64,000 nt of DNA from Cyathus striatus (taxonomy: Eukaryota; Basidiomycota; Agaricomycetes; Agaricales; Nidulariaceae), in assembly GCA_025738555.1 (NCBI GenBank), contig JAOVFP010000011.1:310001-374000 (forward strand), written 5' to 3'. Every line of letters starts with the position of its first letter. The first letter of the stretch is position 1. Positions 23,390 through 34,444 of the stretch are shown in pieces. The notes below the pieces were generated by a model that was not told the DNA's origin, searched no databases, and saw only the letters and a program-made list of their open reading frames with translations. The position numbers and the translations under genes are program-made.

Positions 23390-24555
23390 ACAGCATCTGA
23401 TTTGGCAGGGAGCCAGACTCCAAACCAGTCGCTTTCCACATGTTCAAGTCAGCTAACACCATTATATCTGAAGAAGTTGAACTTGAACACACTACAAGTG
23501 ACTGGCAAAACTTGTAAGGTCGGTCATGTGGTTTCATTCCCATGGGCTCTCTCAAGCCTTGAGTCTTGCCACTTTCACTTGCTACATAATTGTGTCTTAC
23601 AGCCCAGTGGCCCAGAAATGTGCAATAATATTTTATAAATGGCTAGTACATGTATTATATGTGTGGTATATAAAACCAGCACAAGTACTTGATACTTTAT
23701 ATATTATTATATCTTGATGGACTAGTTGAATAATTCAATTTTACACTTTGTTTCTAACTATAGATCTCTGTACTTGATTCTGTAATGCAGTGTAACAGAC
23801 TGTCATACATTATATTCGATCAAGACCTATTTAATGCTGTGGTAATTTGTAAAGTATCATGATGAGGACTTTTTGCAGGTTCAGCCCACTGTCTATAACT
23901 TGAAAGTTCAGGAACATTTTATTGGAAGCTGTAGGTCATTAATATTAATGGAATGTATATTTGCCAGTAGTGACAGTTACACTATTAACAGTACCACATG
24001 ATGCACAACAATGCTCATTTGGAGTTATCAAAAAAGACTATGTACTTATTTTCTTGCTCTGGGGGCCTGGGCCAGTGGTAACACTGAAACTCAAGAGTGG
24101 GGAAGAATTTTGGTTCACAATCATGTTAAGGATATTTTTGGGATACTTTTAACTCAATCGGCCCATCCTTTGTCATCTCAACATTGTAATACAACTGAAT
24201 CTCATTCATGTATAGGTTTGTAGTCTTTATTATTGTAGTCTATCAATTACAAAAACCTTAGACACAATAAATAAATAAAAATCATTCATACACCACATAC
24301 ACAGTTCAAATATTATTTAAAAATATAGTTTCATATTATGGGCCACTGGGCTGCAAACACAATTATGTGGTGAGTAAAAGCAGCAAGACTCAAGGCTCGA
24401 GAGAGCCCATGGGAACGAAACCATGTGACCGACCTTACAAGTTTTGCCAGTCGCTTGTAGCACGTTCAACTTCAATTTCTTTGGATATAATGGCGTTAGC
24501 CAACTTGAATGCGTGGAAAGTGACTGGTTTGGAGTCTGGCAGGGAGCCATCATTT
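23390..24555. repeat. large inverted repeat pair (about 240-bp arms)
   Basis: About 23395-23640 (containing CAGGGAGCCAGACTCCAAACC and AAAACTTGTAAGGTCGGTCA) is repeated in reverse complement at about 24320-24555, with roughly 680 bp between. Both arms give similar short reading frames (TGKTCKVGHVVSFPWALSSL). That similarity follows from the DNA repeat and does not by itself show a gene. A shorter third copy of the outer part is near 24885-24950. Confidence 0.65.
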
Positions 24556-25456
24556 TTGGTAAAACTTAAACTACATTTTATAATTGTGTCCTTTCACTTC
24601 AGAAATACATTTAATAGCATTAGATAGACTAGTTCTAATGATGATGTACTTCCCAAGTTGATTGGACAACTTTTTTTTCTTTTTTTCCCAGGGCAGCCAG
24701 AAAAATGAAACATGATGTATTATGTAATAATTAATTACCATATATGGTATACATTACATAATCGCACCACCTCAATTCTAAGCTTGAGCGATGATGTCCA
24801 TCCAAATACTTTGAGGTATACAAAGGTGTAAAGTATATTTTTTAACAATGTATGCATCCTGTTGGATGTTAAGTTCAATTCTACAGTGCCATCAGTCACT
24901 TCTCAACACCTGATTTGGCAGGGGGCTATCAATTTTTGTCAAACTCGAACTACATTTTGGCAACTTATTTAATTGTCACAGAATCATGTTTAATGGTGAT
25001 ATATAGGCTAGTTTCATCTTTACTGTGCTTTTCAAGTCAATTGGATGAATTTTTTTCTTCAGCCTTGGAAAAAGTGAAGCAAGACATATTACATAATATT
25101 ATTATATAATATATGCAAACATTCTCATGCTAAAGCTACCCTAAGGTCCTCTCTTGAACCTCCACTGTGGCAGCTACATACCTTAAATGGCAATAATTCA
25201 TTCAAATACAGTGACAAGACCATTATTTCATGATATTTCATTAGTATTTTAGCCTAGTACATCTGGAAATAACTGTGATTGATCCCCAATTTTTTTCAGT
25301 CAGCCATAGAAAACTGAAACACCATGGGAAAAAATGAGATGACACCATAAATCGCGTTTTTTGGTGGGTTTCCTTCCCAAAAAAATATCAAAAAAATGTA
25401 CAAAAATTTTCTTAACCTAAAACGGGATGTGTAAGGGAGGTGCCCATTGGCACTGT
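24556..25456. other. AT-rich spacer, no gene seen
   Basis: Contains a degenerate third copy of the inverted-repeat outer segment (near 24885-24950) and long A/T runs. The open frames are short and low in complexity. Nothing else is supported. Confidence 0.4.
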
Positions 25457-26103
25457 CACTCCTGGCTGCCGACTTTTTTGCTGTTCGCAAAATCCATTCA
25501 AATTTGACCTCAATAACTTTAAATATTGACTGAACATTTTGGCTGTTGCAAAATGTTCACTATTGGCTAGTGCAGAATTGTAGACAAATATTACATTTTG
25601 TACATATTTTGTATGAATACAAATGATTCTTTTTGTTCTAATTTTAGCTTCATCAAAATAAGTGTCAAATTTAATGTTGTGAACATGTTTTGACCTCACG
25701 CAAAATTTATTGTTTTACATGACCGCAAAACCCATGCAAAATGAAACATTTTGCTTTTTCTCTTAAAATAACAGGTTCACCAGTTGTGTTCTTTTAAGAG
25801 AAAAAGCAAAATGTTTCATTTTACACAGGTTTTGCAGTCATGCAAAACAATAAATTATGTGTGAGGTCAAAACACATTCACAACATTACATTTGACACTT
25901 AATTTGATGAAGCTAAAATTAGAACAAAAAGAATCATTTGTATTCATACAAAATATGTACAAAATGTAATATTTGTCTACAATTCTGCACTAGCCAATAG
26001 TGAACATTTTGCAACAGCCAAAATGTTCAGTCAATATTTAAAGTTATTGAGGTCAAATTTGAATGGATTTTGCGAATGGCAAAAAAGTCGGCAGCCAGGA
26101 GTG
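25457..26103. mobile_element. 647-bp foldback element, two 312-bp arms
   Basis: The left arm 25457-25768 and right arm 25792-26103 are near-perfect reverse complements around a 23-nt spacer. The ends are CACTCCTGGCTGCCGAC. Both sides are followed by TGT (25454-25456 and 26104-26106), a possible 3-bp target duplication as in PIF/Harbinger elements, but too short to be sure. A transcript would form an almost uninterrupted 312-bp hairpin. It lies at the 3' end of the zinc-finger gene and supplies that gene's last codons. Confidence 0.85.
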
Positions 26104-26743
26104 TGTAGAGGAACTGAACGGTGTTCCATCACGTGATCCCAATGTTGAGTTGGTGCCACTGGGTATCATTATTGGTTCCCCCTCCAATGGTATATCCATC
26201 GCCGAATGATACGTGAACGGATACGGGAGAGCCTGCAGAGGTTGTGAGTCGAATGGAGAAGGGGCGGCGCGTGCAATGATCGCTGTTTCCACCTCCAATG
26301 GATTCGTCAAAGCCACTGACGGAGATGAATATGAAGCCTCAGGGGTGGGGGCCATAGGCTCAGACGCAGTCCTCGCCAGTGCTTTCTTCCTAGCTTCTGC
26401 TACCATTTTTTTTCTCTCCTGCACCGTTACATGTCCATGAACTTTCTTTTTGTGCCGTACGACACAACTGCTATCCGCATAGGACTTATTGCATCCCTCA
26501 TACGGGCAGTGATACGGTCGGAGCCCATTCAGACTAAAGTGATGCTTAAGAATAAGAAAATATGTATAGAAGGTGTTCGAGGACGTACTGATGTCTCCTT
26601 TTGTGTCTCTCCACAGCATCAGATTGGTGAGCTGCATACACGCACACGTCGCATGTGTAGTTCTTCTCCGTTCCGTGGGTTTTTAGATGGCGTGCGAGAC
26701 CGCCCTGCGATTTTTTGCCGCACTTCGGGCAGACTACCGGCAT
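26053..26743 (-). CDS. C2H2 zinc-finger protein (three fingers), C-terminus replaced by a foldback element
   Basis: Exon 1 is 26743-26589 and exon 2 is 26533-26053, with a 55-nt GT-AG intron; the splice joins CA|T to give His in RRHHLNGLRPYHC. The protein starts MPVVCPKCGKKSQGGLARHL. Finger 1 is C-x2-C...H-x3-H (ARHLKTH). Finger 2 is YTCDVCVYAAHQSDAVERHKRRH. Finger 3 is YHCPYEGCNKSYADSSCVVRHKKKVH. Then come a basic helix (VQERKKMVAEARKKALART) and a Ser/Pro-rich tail. After ...GTPFSSST the frame runs into the foldback at 26103 and ends about 17 residues later (HSWLPTFLPFAKSIQI). So the natural C-terminus is probably lost. Likely a nuclear DNA-binding protein; target unknown. The start ATG is the first with the finger in frame. 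Confidence 0.7.
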
Positions 26744-27588
26744 GATGAGTGGGATGAATAAGGCGGATGATTGCAACCAGTTGCAATATGTGAAAAGAGG
26801 GAGTGCGGGAAAAGGAAGAGGGGGGGGAGTGGGGTGGGGACGTGATTGTATAGCTACCCATTAGCGAAACCACACCTTTATTTATACACATTCAGAACTC
26901 GAGTTGGATTGGTTTTACGATCTCTTTAGCATGAATTTAATAGCCTTAATGAGCAGTTGTTCGGGATGTTTACGCTTGGTGTTTCAAAAGAAACCTCCGT
27001 TGCTAGAGATGCACCATTGTGTACTGGTAGTGGCATAGTAAAACCTTTGAAAGGGAGGTGATCCGGGAATTAATGGCAGGTGATGGCACCTACTATGGCT
27101 ATTCTGACATGACAATGAACGCTTATATCAATCAAAGCAAGTTCCATGATGTTCTGCATTATGCTTAGGTTATCAAATCCAAATCCATCCTCACAGTGCA
27201 TGGTCCTGATGCGGCCGTTTAGAGTTCGAGGCAGTGCCGTAAAGTGTATTTGCTTCCGTTCTAGCAACAAAGAACAATATAATGAATCACACATGTTGTA
27301 TCCTGTTGTAGCCCTTCATTATGGTATAAGTCGGGTTTATCAAAATATGTTGAAGAAGCTAAAGGGTGGGAAGGGGACTTGGGACAAGCATCTTAAACTG
27401 TCTCTTCAAGTATCATGACGTATCCGTCTTAAACTGCTCCCTCACGCAGAATAGAATAAATTAAAACGTTCAGCTCATGCCAACTGCTCTCACATCAAAT
27501 TTGAGCGAGATTTAGCTAGTCAGAGACGAAGAAGTGGCAGCTGGCGGGAGGGTGCCAGTGCCACTGGCCGGACATAACAGATATTATC
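26744..27588. other. upstream region of the zinc-finger gene and intergenic DNA
   Basis: The 5' side has a purine-rich tract (AGGGGGGGGAGTGGGG at about 26819) and TATTTATA near 26879 that could serve as core promoter for the minus-strand gene. No further gene is supported; frames at 27070-27418 overlap on both strands and have no domain. Confidence 0.35.
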
Positions 27589-27966
27589 GCCTGCCTAGCT
27601 CAATGGACCAAAATAGAGCAAGACCCTAGATTAGGGTCGTTCCAAAAAATACCCCATTTTTCGATTTTCTGTCCGTCCAGGTTTTGCAAAAATTTGTCTG
27701 TTTTCGAGACGACATACCAATCTTTCGTCGAAGTTGGTCCATAAAATCCGGAATGACCTTCCAGAGGTCAATATTTGTCTGAAATTTCGGAACGACCTCT
27801 AGAAACGAGTTTTTTTCGGACAGTCCAGTTTTCAATGGGTTTGAGGTTTCTGGGCTTTTGGAAAGCTTCAGGCATTCAATTACGGTGTTTAAAAGTGTTT
27901 AAAATACTAAAATAATTGTCCTGTAACTCTAACAAGGCAATCTGATGGCTGCGAGTTCGACTGGCT
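27589..27966 (+). pseudogene. tRNA-Lys relic interrupted by about 300 bp
   Basis: GCCTGCCTAGCTCAAT (27589-27604) is the 5' end of the same tRNA-Lys family with one C-to-T change. AACTCTAACAAGGCAATCTGATGGCTGCGAGTTCGAC (about 27925-27961) holds the anticodon-3' arm, variable loop and T-arm. Between them is a roughly 300-bp insert starting near TAGATTAGGGTCGTTCC, which contains an internal inverted pair (GGTCGTTCC and GGAACGACC). The acceptor 3' strand is deleted. The insert's class is unresolved; I see no clear target duplication. Confidence 0.65.
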
Positions 27967-28412
27967 AACTAACTTTTTACTTTGGCTGCTCTGAGACCAG
28001 GTTATGTGCGTGCAGCGTTATGCTGTATTTGAAATGATTCATGGTAGGAGATATGCTATAACAGAGTTGATAACCAATAATGTAAAGGATTGTGTCGACG
28101 CATCTGGGCTTGATAATAATGAACCTATGAGTAACATACAATCAACGGGTATTAGAATAAATAATCGCTACATAGTCCGATGATGCTGTGATGACTATGC
28201 AATTCATGAAGTTCTACGAAGCATCTCATCTATGCAATAAGGAACAGAATAAATAGAATACTAGGGATGCTAATAGATCATTTCCTGGTTCATACTATCA
28301 AATCGTAAAGTTAATTGAACAAAGAGGGAAGATAAATTTTATCCCTTTCCACACAGTCGAAGAGCGAGAGTTTCACGTTAGGTTTGGTAAACAGCAGCGC
28401 AATATTATTACC
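27967..28412. other. intergenic, nothing recognised
   Basis: No frame, repeat or RNA could be supported. It separates the tRNA-Lys relic from the 270-aa ORF and would be that gene's 3' flank. Confidence 0.35.
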
Positions 28413-29225
28413 TCATTGCCGCGTCAAAGGAATGCTTAACCCTTCTTGGTTGAAGTGGAACCCGTCAAAATTCCAAGGCTCTTCAAGCCGGCATGGCAGA
28501 CCGGTGGCTGTATCTATCCATCGTACAGGAGAATAGAATTGTGGCTCGGATTGAACAATATTGTTACAATCTTGCTCCTCAATTGGAGAACCATCCTGTG
28601 GAGTGTACGCCGACCCGGAAGATACAGAGCTGTCTTCTGTGAGTGGCGTATCCTGGACGTCGTTACAGTGGGTGGAGAAATCAACTTGCTGTGGCTGAAA
28701 TCGGTTTGAAAGAACAGGTGAAATAGTACTAGCGTTGCTTTCCGCTAAACGTGTGGTATGCTGGAAGTCGTATGAAGCGTTAAGGTTTGTTTGTCCTTTA
28801 AACTCATTATTCGAGACCCCGACATCAAGAGATAGTGTTGAGCCTTCCGTGAGCTTCTTCTCGGGAGCATACCATTGGCTGAAGTCCTGAACTTTTCCAC
28901 CATACCAGAATTCGGGGCCTCTCGGGGCCCGAAATACGAGAAATTTAGTAGCCACCTCCCCAGCCACTTCCTGTGGAGATTTTGAATACGACATCCCGAC
29001 AGAAAGAGACTGTATAGAATATTCCGTCACATCAGGCTGTGCATGAAGTGGGTATGATTTGGAAGGAGCACGAATCATGCTAGAAACATGCCCTCCGTTT
29101 GTAGATATGTAGCTTTTCGGGGCCAAAACGGTTTGCTGTACGTCGTTCGGCCCAGTGGTACAACTTTCCACCTCCCCCGCATCAGGAAAAAACGACAAGG
29201 TACCATAGGTATATGTAGTTGTCAT
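28413..29225 (-). CDS. hypothetical protein, 270 aa, single exon
   Basis: An uninterrupted frame begins MTTTYTYGTLSFFPDAGEVE and ends GLSIPLTRQ. It is by far the longest open frame in this part of the window and has ordinary codon composition. I recognise no domain, signal peptide or membrane segment. The middle holds an aromatic stretch (KFLVFRAPRGPEFWYGGKV...QWYAPEKK), and the second half is acidic with Ser and Gln (DVQDTPLTEDSSVSSGSAYTP). A soluble regulatory or orphan protein is plausible. An intron at either end cannot be excluded. No paralogue was seen in the window. Confidence 0.55.
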   Translation of the reverse strand: MTTTYTYGTLSFFPDAGEVESCTTGPNDVQQTVLAPKSYISTNGGHVSSMIRAPSKSYPLHAQPDVTEYSIQSLSVGMSYSKSPQEVAGEVATKFLVFRAPRGPEFWYGGKVQDFSQWYAPEKKLTEGSTLSLDVGVSNNEFKGQTNLNASYDFQHTTRLAESNASTISPVLSNRFQPQQVDFSTHCNDVQDTPLTEDSSVSSGSAYTPQDGSPIEEQDCNNIVQSEPQFYSPVRWIDTATGLPCRLEEPWNFDGFHFNQEGLSIPLTRQ

Positions 29226-30938
29226 AGCAGGGATAGTCGGCTAGACAAGTCCCCGTTTGATAGACTTGCATAGCCACCACTACAGATATGATAGACCGAC
29301 ATAGCCAATATAGTCGATGGGTGGTCGACGTACAGATATGTCATAGCATGTGGCGCCTCCATATATTATCTTGACAAGGTGAGGGCGATGTATGCGCTGT
29401 AATATAGTTTCATATGTAGACTACTATGACTTCATAGTATGTGCAGCATATTGAATTGCTATACTGCTTCAATCACAGATTTAAAAATGAATATGCCATT
29501 GCAGTAATATAAATTACTTTCACTCTAGACTATAGTACATCTCCTGCCAGCACAGGTTCTCGATCACTCGCACCATCCTCAATATCACTATCCCCGGTCT
29601 TTCCCTCCAATTCCTTTCGAGCCTGCTCAAGGAGGTCCCCAACTAGATGTGGCTCTTCCTTCCCATCACTCAGGAGTTCTACATGTGCATGGCCATTTGC
29701 AAGGGGCAGTTGAAGTGGACATGGCATCGTAAATCCTACAGATGTGGTGAGTATGTTTGTAATTGTGAAAAATCACTACATACATTGTTGGGAGGAGGAG
29801 AACACGAGCGAGCATGCAAGGGAAGAATTAGAGTTAGAGTAGCCTCGCGTAGGTAGGGATGAGGCATAGATAACAGAGGCACACACCACCTATACACTCT
29901 CGCATGGGGAGATGGTGATATAAGGGGGATGGGGGCCGGAAACGTGCGCACGGACTATGTATTCTCAAGCAGAGAAAGGGGAGGATATGAAGCTAGGGGA
30001 TATACTGCAGAACAAGGCAGCAGCAGTATGTACTCAATGACCAGTCACCAGTTCACCACCTACAACTCTACAGCCCCAAACAAGGACAGCGATCTATGAG
30101 ACAAGGCAAGTAAGTAGGGAAGAACAAAGCAGATGCCTGCTCAAGCGTTCACAAGTCCTAGTCAGACTCATGCCAGATGGCAGTGGAAGTCAATACAGTG
30201 CATGCGCGTGCACTATTGCAAATCCTGCAGATACAGCGAGTGAATACATTGGAATTGGTGAAAAAAGAGGAAAGACAGACATACTTTGTATCAAAGGAGA
30301 GAGGAGAACATTAGCAAGCACGCAGAAGAACTGGAGATGGAGCAGCAAGTGGGCGTAGAGTAACTAGTAAATGAGGACGCAATGTGTCCGATTCGGTTCA
30401 ATTTAGGGCAGGCTCAAGTCAACTTCATGATTTGTTCGGTCTTCGAGCTCAGCTCCCCAGCATATGCATCATGTGCATGTAACCCTGCAGGAGCTAAGTT
30501 GAGTGAAGTGTCTTCCTCAACCACCTATTCGCTCTTCCCTCAAGGCCTCATGAACAGTGCATACACTTCTCCTCCCCTACTGTAAGTATTCTAATGAAAA
30601 TTTCACATTTTTTTTTTGGGAATTTATACCAGTCGTTATTTTCTTGTGCCAAGCTCTATCGTTTCGTATCTAGCTGTCAGATGACTCGATCTTGGACATG
30701 AATCCAACATGAGCTACCACAAATGTTACATTCATACATTGAATATATAATCCAATATACTTACACTATATCATATGTATTATATATAGTCTGTGTGATA
30801 TCAACAGAGTCTACACTAAGCTATATTGAACTCCCTCCAGCTACCTCAAGCTATCGCATAAAACGCCACGCTATGTCGGCTGATGTAGCATCCATCGTTC
30901 CATGTGGTTACATGCCAAGTTAATATCGGCTACCTATT
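29226..30938. other. intergenic DNA with one weak minus-strand ORF
   Basis: A 65-codon frame at 29530-29727 (minus; MPCPLQLPLANGHAHVELLS, acidic end EGKTGDSDIEDGAS) may be a gene fragment but has no known domain. The rest is low-complexity or ordinary sequence; a T9 run is near 30610. No repeat or RNA gene is supported. Confidence 0.35.
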
Positions 30939-31139
30939 TTGGCGCGTAGCTATGGCACTAAATCCGTGTTTCCTGATGCGGAGACTCGGTATTCACCTCA
31001 AGGTCGACAGCCGAAGTGGTTTGTGGATAACGATACGGTTCTCCGAGCAATGCATAGCCTTTATCCTTATCGCCAAGGCGAAATTTTTGCACCATTTGGT
31101 TCATTTCTGGGGGGCTACTCGCGGTTTTCTTCCGTCTGA
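30939..31139 (+). CDS. possible short gene fragment, 66 aa, unknown
   Basis: The frame contains YGTKSVFPDAETRYSPQGRQ and DNDTVLRAMHSLYPYRQGEIFAPFGSFLGG. The residue mix looks protein-like, but there is no domain, no start context worth trusting and no obvious splice partners. Could be one exon of a lost gene or chance. Confidence 0.2.
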   Translation: MARSYGTKSVFPDAETRYSPQGRQPKWFVDNDTVLRAMHSLYPYRQGEIFAPFGSFLGGYSRFSSV

Positions 31140-31620
31140 GCCTGGGCGCTTTGCTCTTAGCACTATACTATGTCAGAGTTGCTAAATGCATAACAAAATG
31201 TTCGAATACATACTTCACGGAGTTCTCGTGAATTCTTGCGAAAGTTACGGGCGTATTATCATGGGTGTGTTTGATATGTCTTTGTATACGTGCGAGTGGC
31301 ATCACCTTCCCGCACTGGTTGCATGACTTAAAGAAGGCAAGCCTGTAAGTTAGAATCCTGTGATATTATAGTTGAATTTAACCACGTACAACGTCCGTAC
31401 TGTTTACTGAAGGCATGCTTATGTTGATAAAAGTGTGTGGAAAAATAATGTATGAGTGAGAGAGGATGCGGAGACTAGGAGAAGATGTGGGGTGAATGAT
31501 ATGTTCTATCCCTCTATTTATACTAATGTCAGAAGATATTTCACATACGAGCCATCAAAAACATCTACAATACGCCATGGCTATGACCTTCGTTCGATAC
31601 TGATACGCGGGTAATAAAAA
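31140..31620. other. intergenic, nothing recognised
   Basis: No ORF of note, no repeat and no RNA gene could be read in this stretch. Confidence 0.35.
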
Positions 31621-33213
31621 CTGTGACATACCTATTTTAAAAATTTCACATTTCTATTTCGAAACAACAGTCTGGGCGCGTGTATAGGACTTAGCGGGGA
31701 GGGACTGAGTTCCCGCGTCGCCTCCCATAAATTACTAAGGGAATTAAAACATTTAAAACACTATAAAACAACAAAAATTCCGCCCCAGAACTGACTTACC
31801 ACTTATTTAAAACCAAATTAAACCCACTTTCCTTCAAAAACCAATGTCACTTTATAAAAACCCAAGTACCAGATATACCTACCTAGAGAATGACGAAGTC
31901 TTGAAGTATATTGCCAGTAGAAATATGCGAGTTCACAAGGTATAAAGTCCTAGACCCCAGAACTAGACCCTAGTACCGAGACCACGAGAGCGACTGAACA
32001 GACAGAGAAATGACACCACGTGTAGGCAGTACGCAAAGCGAGAGGACGAGGGAAAGAACGAGTGCGTACCGCCTGACAGCGGAGCACGCACAACGATGGC
32101 GTTATGCCACGGAACCATAAGGTGAGATGCCAAGGAACCGAAACACTGGATAAAGCGCGTGCGTTACCGAAGTACCGAGATAAGCGCTTACCAAATTTAG
32201 AAATGATCGACGAGACGCCTAAACGGGCGCCCGTTGTGGAATGAGACGATTGCGGTTGAATTTCGCAATTGGAGGAATAATGGCTGGGCACGGACGTGTC
32301 ACCGGCTGTAATACGTACCGAGTATATGCCTAGAATATCATTGGTAATCGTAGATAGATAAGCTGTAGAAAAATACGTCAGTAAAAGGTATATAGTCGAG
32401 GTATGGGGGGAATGAACGAGCAGGAACTGCCAGGCATTCTTCCCTCCCACTGACAGGGTGTGTAAAGACGAGATTCAGACTTAGTTACGAGACGATTTGA
32501 TACTAAGAAATACGTACCGTGATACCGAATAGCATCTGAAATTGAATATCTTTACTCTGAATACTTTGACGCGAGAACGAGAATAGCCTAAGTTCAATTG
32601 ATCTAAATTTAACTTGTCCTATTTTTGGATTTGACACCATTGCGCCCCTCAAACTTACTGAATTGACACCTCGGGATATTAAGTTTACGAATATATTTGG
32701 AATTGCTACTCTAAGTATTAAGTAAATAAAGTAGCTCGTCGCGAGACACAACAATACCGATTGAGGGAAGCGTTAGACGAAGGTCATTGTCCAGAAGAGA
32801 AGGTCACGCAACTGAAACTGCAGAAACGATGAAACAAAGGATCTAAGCGCGTGAGGCAGTTAACGACCGGCTCGGATCGTAAACGTGAATGGAGGATTTC
32901 AACGGAAGCCAGAATTTCCACGCTTAATTCAGTTTAAGCTTCAAGTTTAGGATCTCTAGTTGAATAAAGGAACAATGTAGATAGCGGAAGGAATTATATA
33001 CTTCATTGTGGAACTTTGCTCCGGAGGACGGCCATAGTTATATTTAGAATAACTGAGTGTTCGACCCTTAGAATTAGATGATCGCTGGCCATTTTGGAAC
33101 AGGTAGTTCTTCCAAAAACATGAATTTTATCCAGGTTTTTACCAAAAATTTTATCAAGTTTTATCCGGACCCGGATCAGGCATTTGGGTGAGTTATCAGG
33201 GGTCCTGACACGT
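31621..33213 (-). mobile_element. possible solo LTR or decayed element (weak)
   Basis: The right boundary read on the minus strand begins TGTCAGGACCCCTGATAACTC, which looks like an LTR start. A matching ...TGTCACA end can be proposed at 31621. The first bases also resemble the AGGACCCTGG ends of the elements at 1975 and 22590. No 5-bp duplication was found (AAAAC against CGTCG), and no internal retroelement domain is present. The 166-codon minus frame at 31950-32450 inside has no domain and I do not treat it as a gene. Confidence 0.2.
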
Positions 33214-34046
33214 CGCGTCTATTTTTGGTCTATTTCGTTGGACGCGTGTGTCACGTGTTGTGTGAGGTAAGTATGTAAGTAAATATGAGTAAATAATTGC
33301 ACGCAGGATCCAGAGTGGGCCTGACACGTACTAATCCGCACTTTCCCTCCTCCATCATGCCATAGCTGTGGCAAATGGAGTGTTCATACAACTTGCCTTC
33401 TTTGCCTGTCAATATTAGAGCGTTTTTTGTGCGTTTTTATTATAAACTCACTCTCCATATTCAAATGCCGTGAATCGTTCAACCTTCAGCGCTTTGGCAA
33501 CCTTCTACCGCAAGTGACCGAGATTATAATACGTTCCAACTGAACCACTGGGGCCGCGGCCTTGCTAATGATCTCGTCGCAAAATATCCTTCAATTGAAG
33601 TCCATCATACAGAGACATACTATGTAGTTTCAACCTTAGGCCTCGACATCCACCAAAACGTACTAGCAGGTGCTCACGTTAGTCTTTTATTTCACTTTCA
33701 TATTCTAATATCCGAACTATACAGTTCTCGGCGAAATATACAGTTATCAGGAGGGAGTCAAGGGCGAGAGACAGACAACATTGACTACATTGCAGCGATG
33801 CGATATCATACACTCTTCGTTTCCCTCTCTTCATACGATTTCTTACTGAATCATTATTTAATTCAGGTCTATGATTGTGCTTTTAGCTCCCATCGTTCTC
33901 AATCATTGCGAGAATAACACGTTGTAAATAACGGTTTGTGTTTAACACCGGTATCAGGGGCCCTATGGACTCAAATACGTTCGACCACGACTTCGACGCA
34001 CGTGCCACATACTTCCTTGGACAGCAAGGGCGCTACCGTTACAAGC
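33214..34046. other. intergenic region upstream of tRNA-Lys (UUU)
   Basis: A plus-strand frame around 33520-33670 (YNTFQLNHWGRGLANDLVAK) reads like coding sequence, but it cannot be extended or assigned. The remainder is unremarkable flank of the tRNA gene. Confidence 0.3.
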
Positions 34047-34130
34047 GCCCGCCTAGCTCAATCGGATAGAGCGTCAGACTTTTACGGCTAGGCGATCTGA
34101 AGGCTGCGAGTTCGACCCTCGCGGTGGGCT
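34047..34130 (+). tRNA. tRNA-Lys (anticodon UUU) with a 10-nt intron
   Basis: The acceptor stem GCCCGCC/GGTGGGC pairs fully (one G-T). D-stem GCTC/GAGC, anticodon stem TCAGA/TCTGA, T-stem GCGAG/CTCGC with TTCGACC loop. The anticodon loop is C-T-TTT-A, then an intron CGGCTAGGCG, then A, with the intron at the standard position after base 37. The discriminator is T. The structure is complete, so the gene is probably functional. Confidence 0.93.
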
Positions 34131-34444
34131 AATCATCTTTTTGGTGAGGATGAGCTATCTCGTGAACCATTCGATGCAACTTACCGGCGCTTTAGGACAC
34201 TGCGACGACGTGCTACGTATACCAGAACAGAACCAGGTTATTGAAGCGACGCGATCTCAAGCAACTCTCGTACAAAGATTGGCCTCCCTTATAGAATGTC
34301 AGTTGTCCAAATCGTTTTACAGTGCTACATATAGGTAGGTACAGATCAAACTACGATTTAAACAACCTAACATATATACCCACTCATCAATACCTCCTGA
34401 GTGAGTCTTAACGGTCGTCTACGATATACAATATCACCTTCAGG
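34131..34444. other. spacer between tRNA-Lys and zinc-finger pseudogene
   Basis: Contains AGTTGTCCAAATCGTTTTACA (about 34302-34322), which recurs at 39611-39631, another trace of the duplication between these two tRNA neighbourhoods. No gene. Confidence 0.45.

Noticed and set aside
23249..24553. Two similar ORFs (TGKTCKVGHVVSFPWALSSL) as a gene pair
   Set aside because: They are the two arms of an inverted DNA repeat read in matching frames. There is no domain or proper start.
31950..32450. 166-codon minus-strand ORF
   Set aside because: No domain, and it lies in a stretch that looks like a possible LTR or decayed element. Codon pattern is not convincing.
31621..33213. Solo LTR with TGTCA...TGACA ends
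   Set aside because: Only kept as a weak feature: the proposed ends do not give a 5-bp duplication and no second LTR or retroelement domain is visible.
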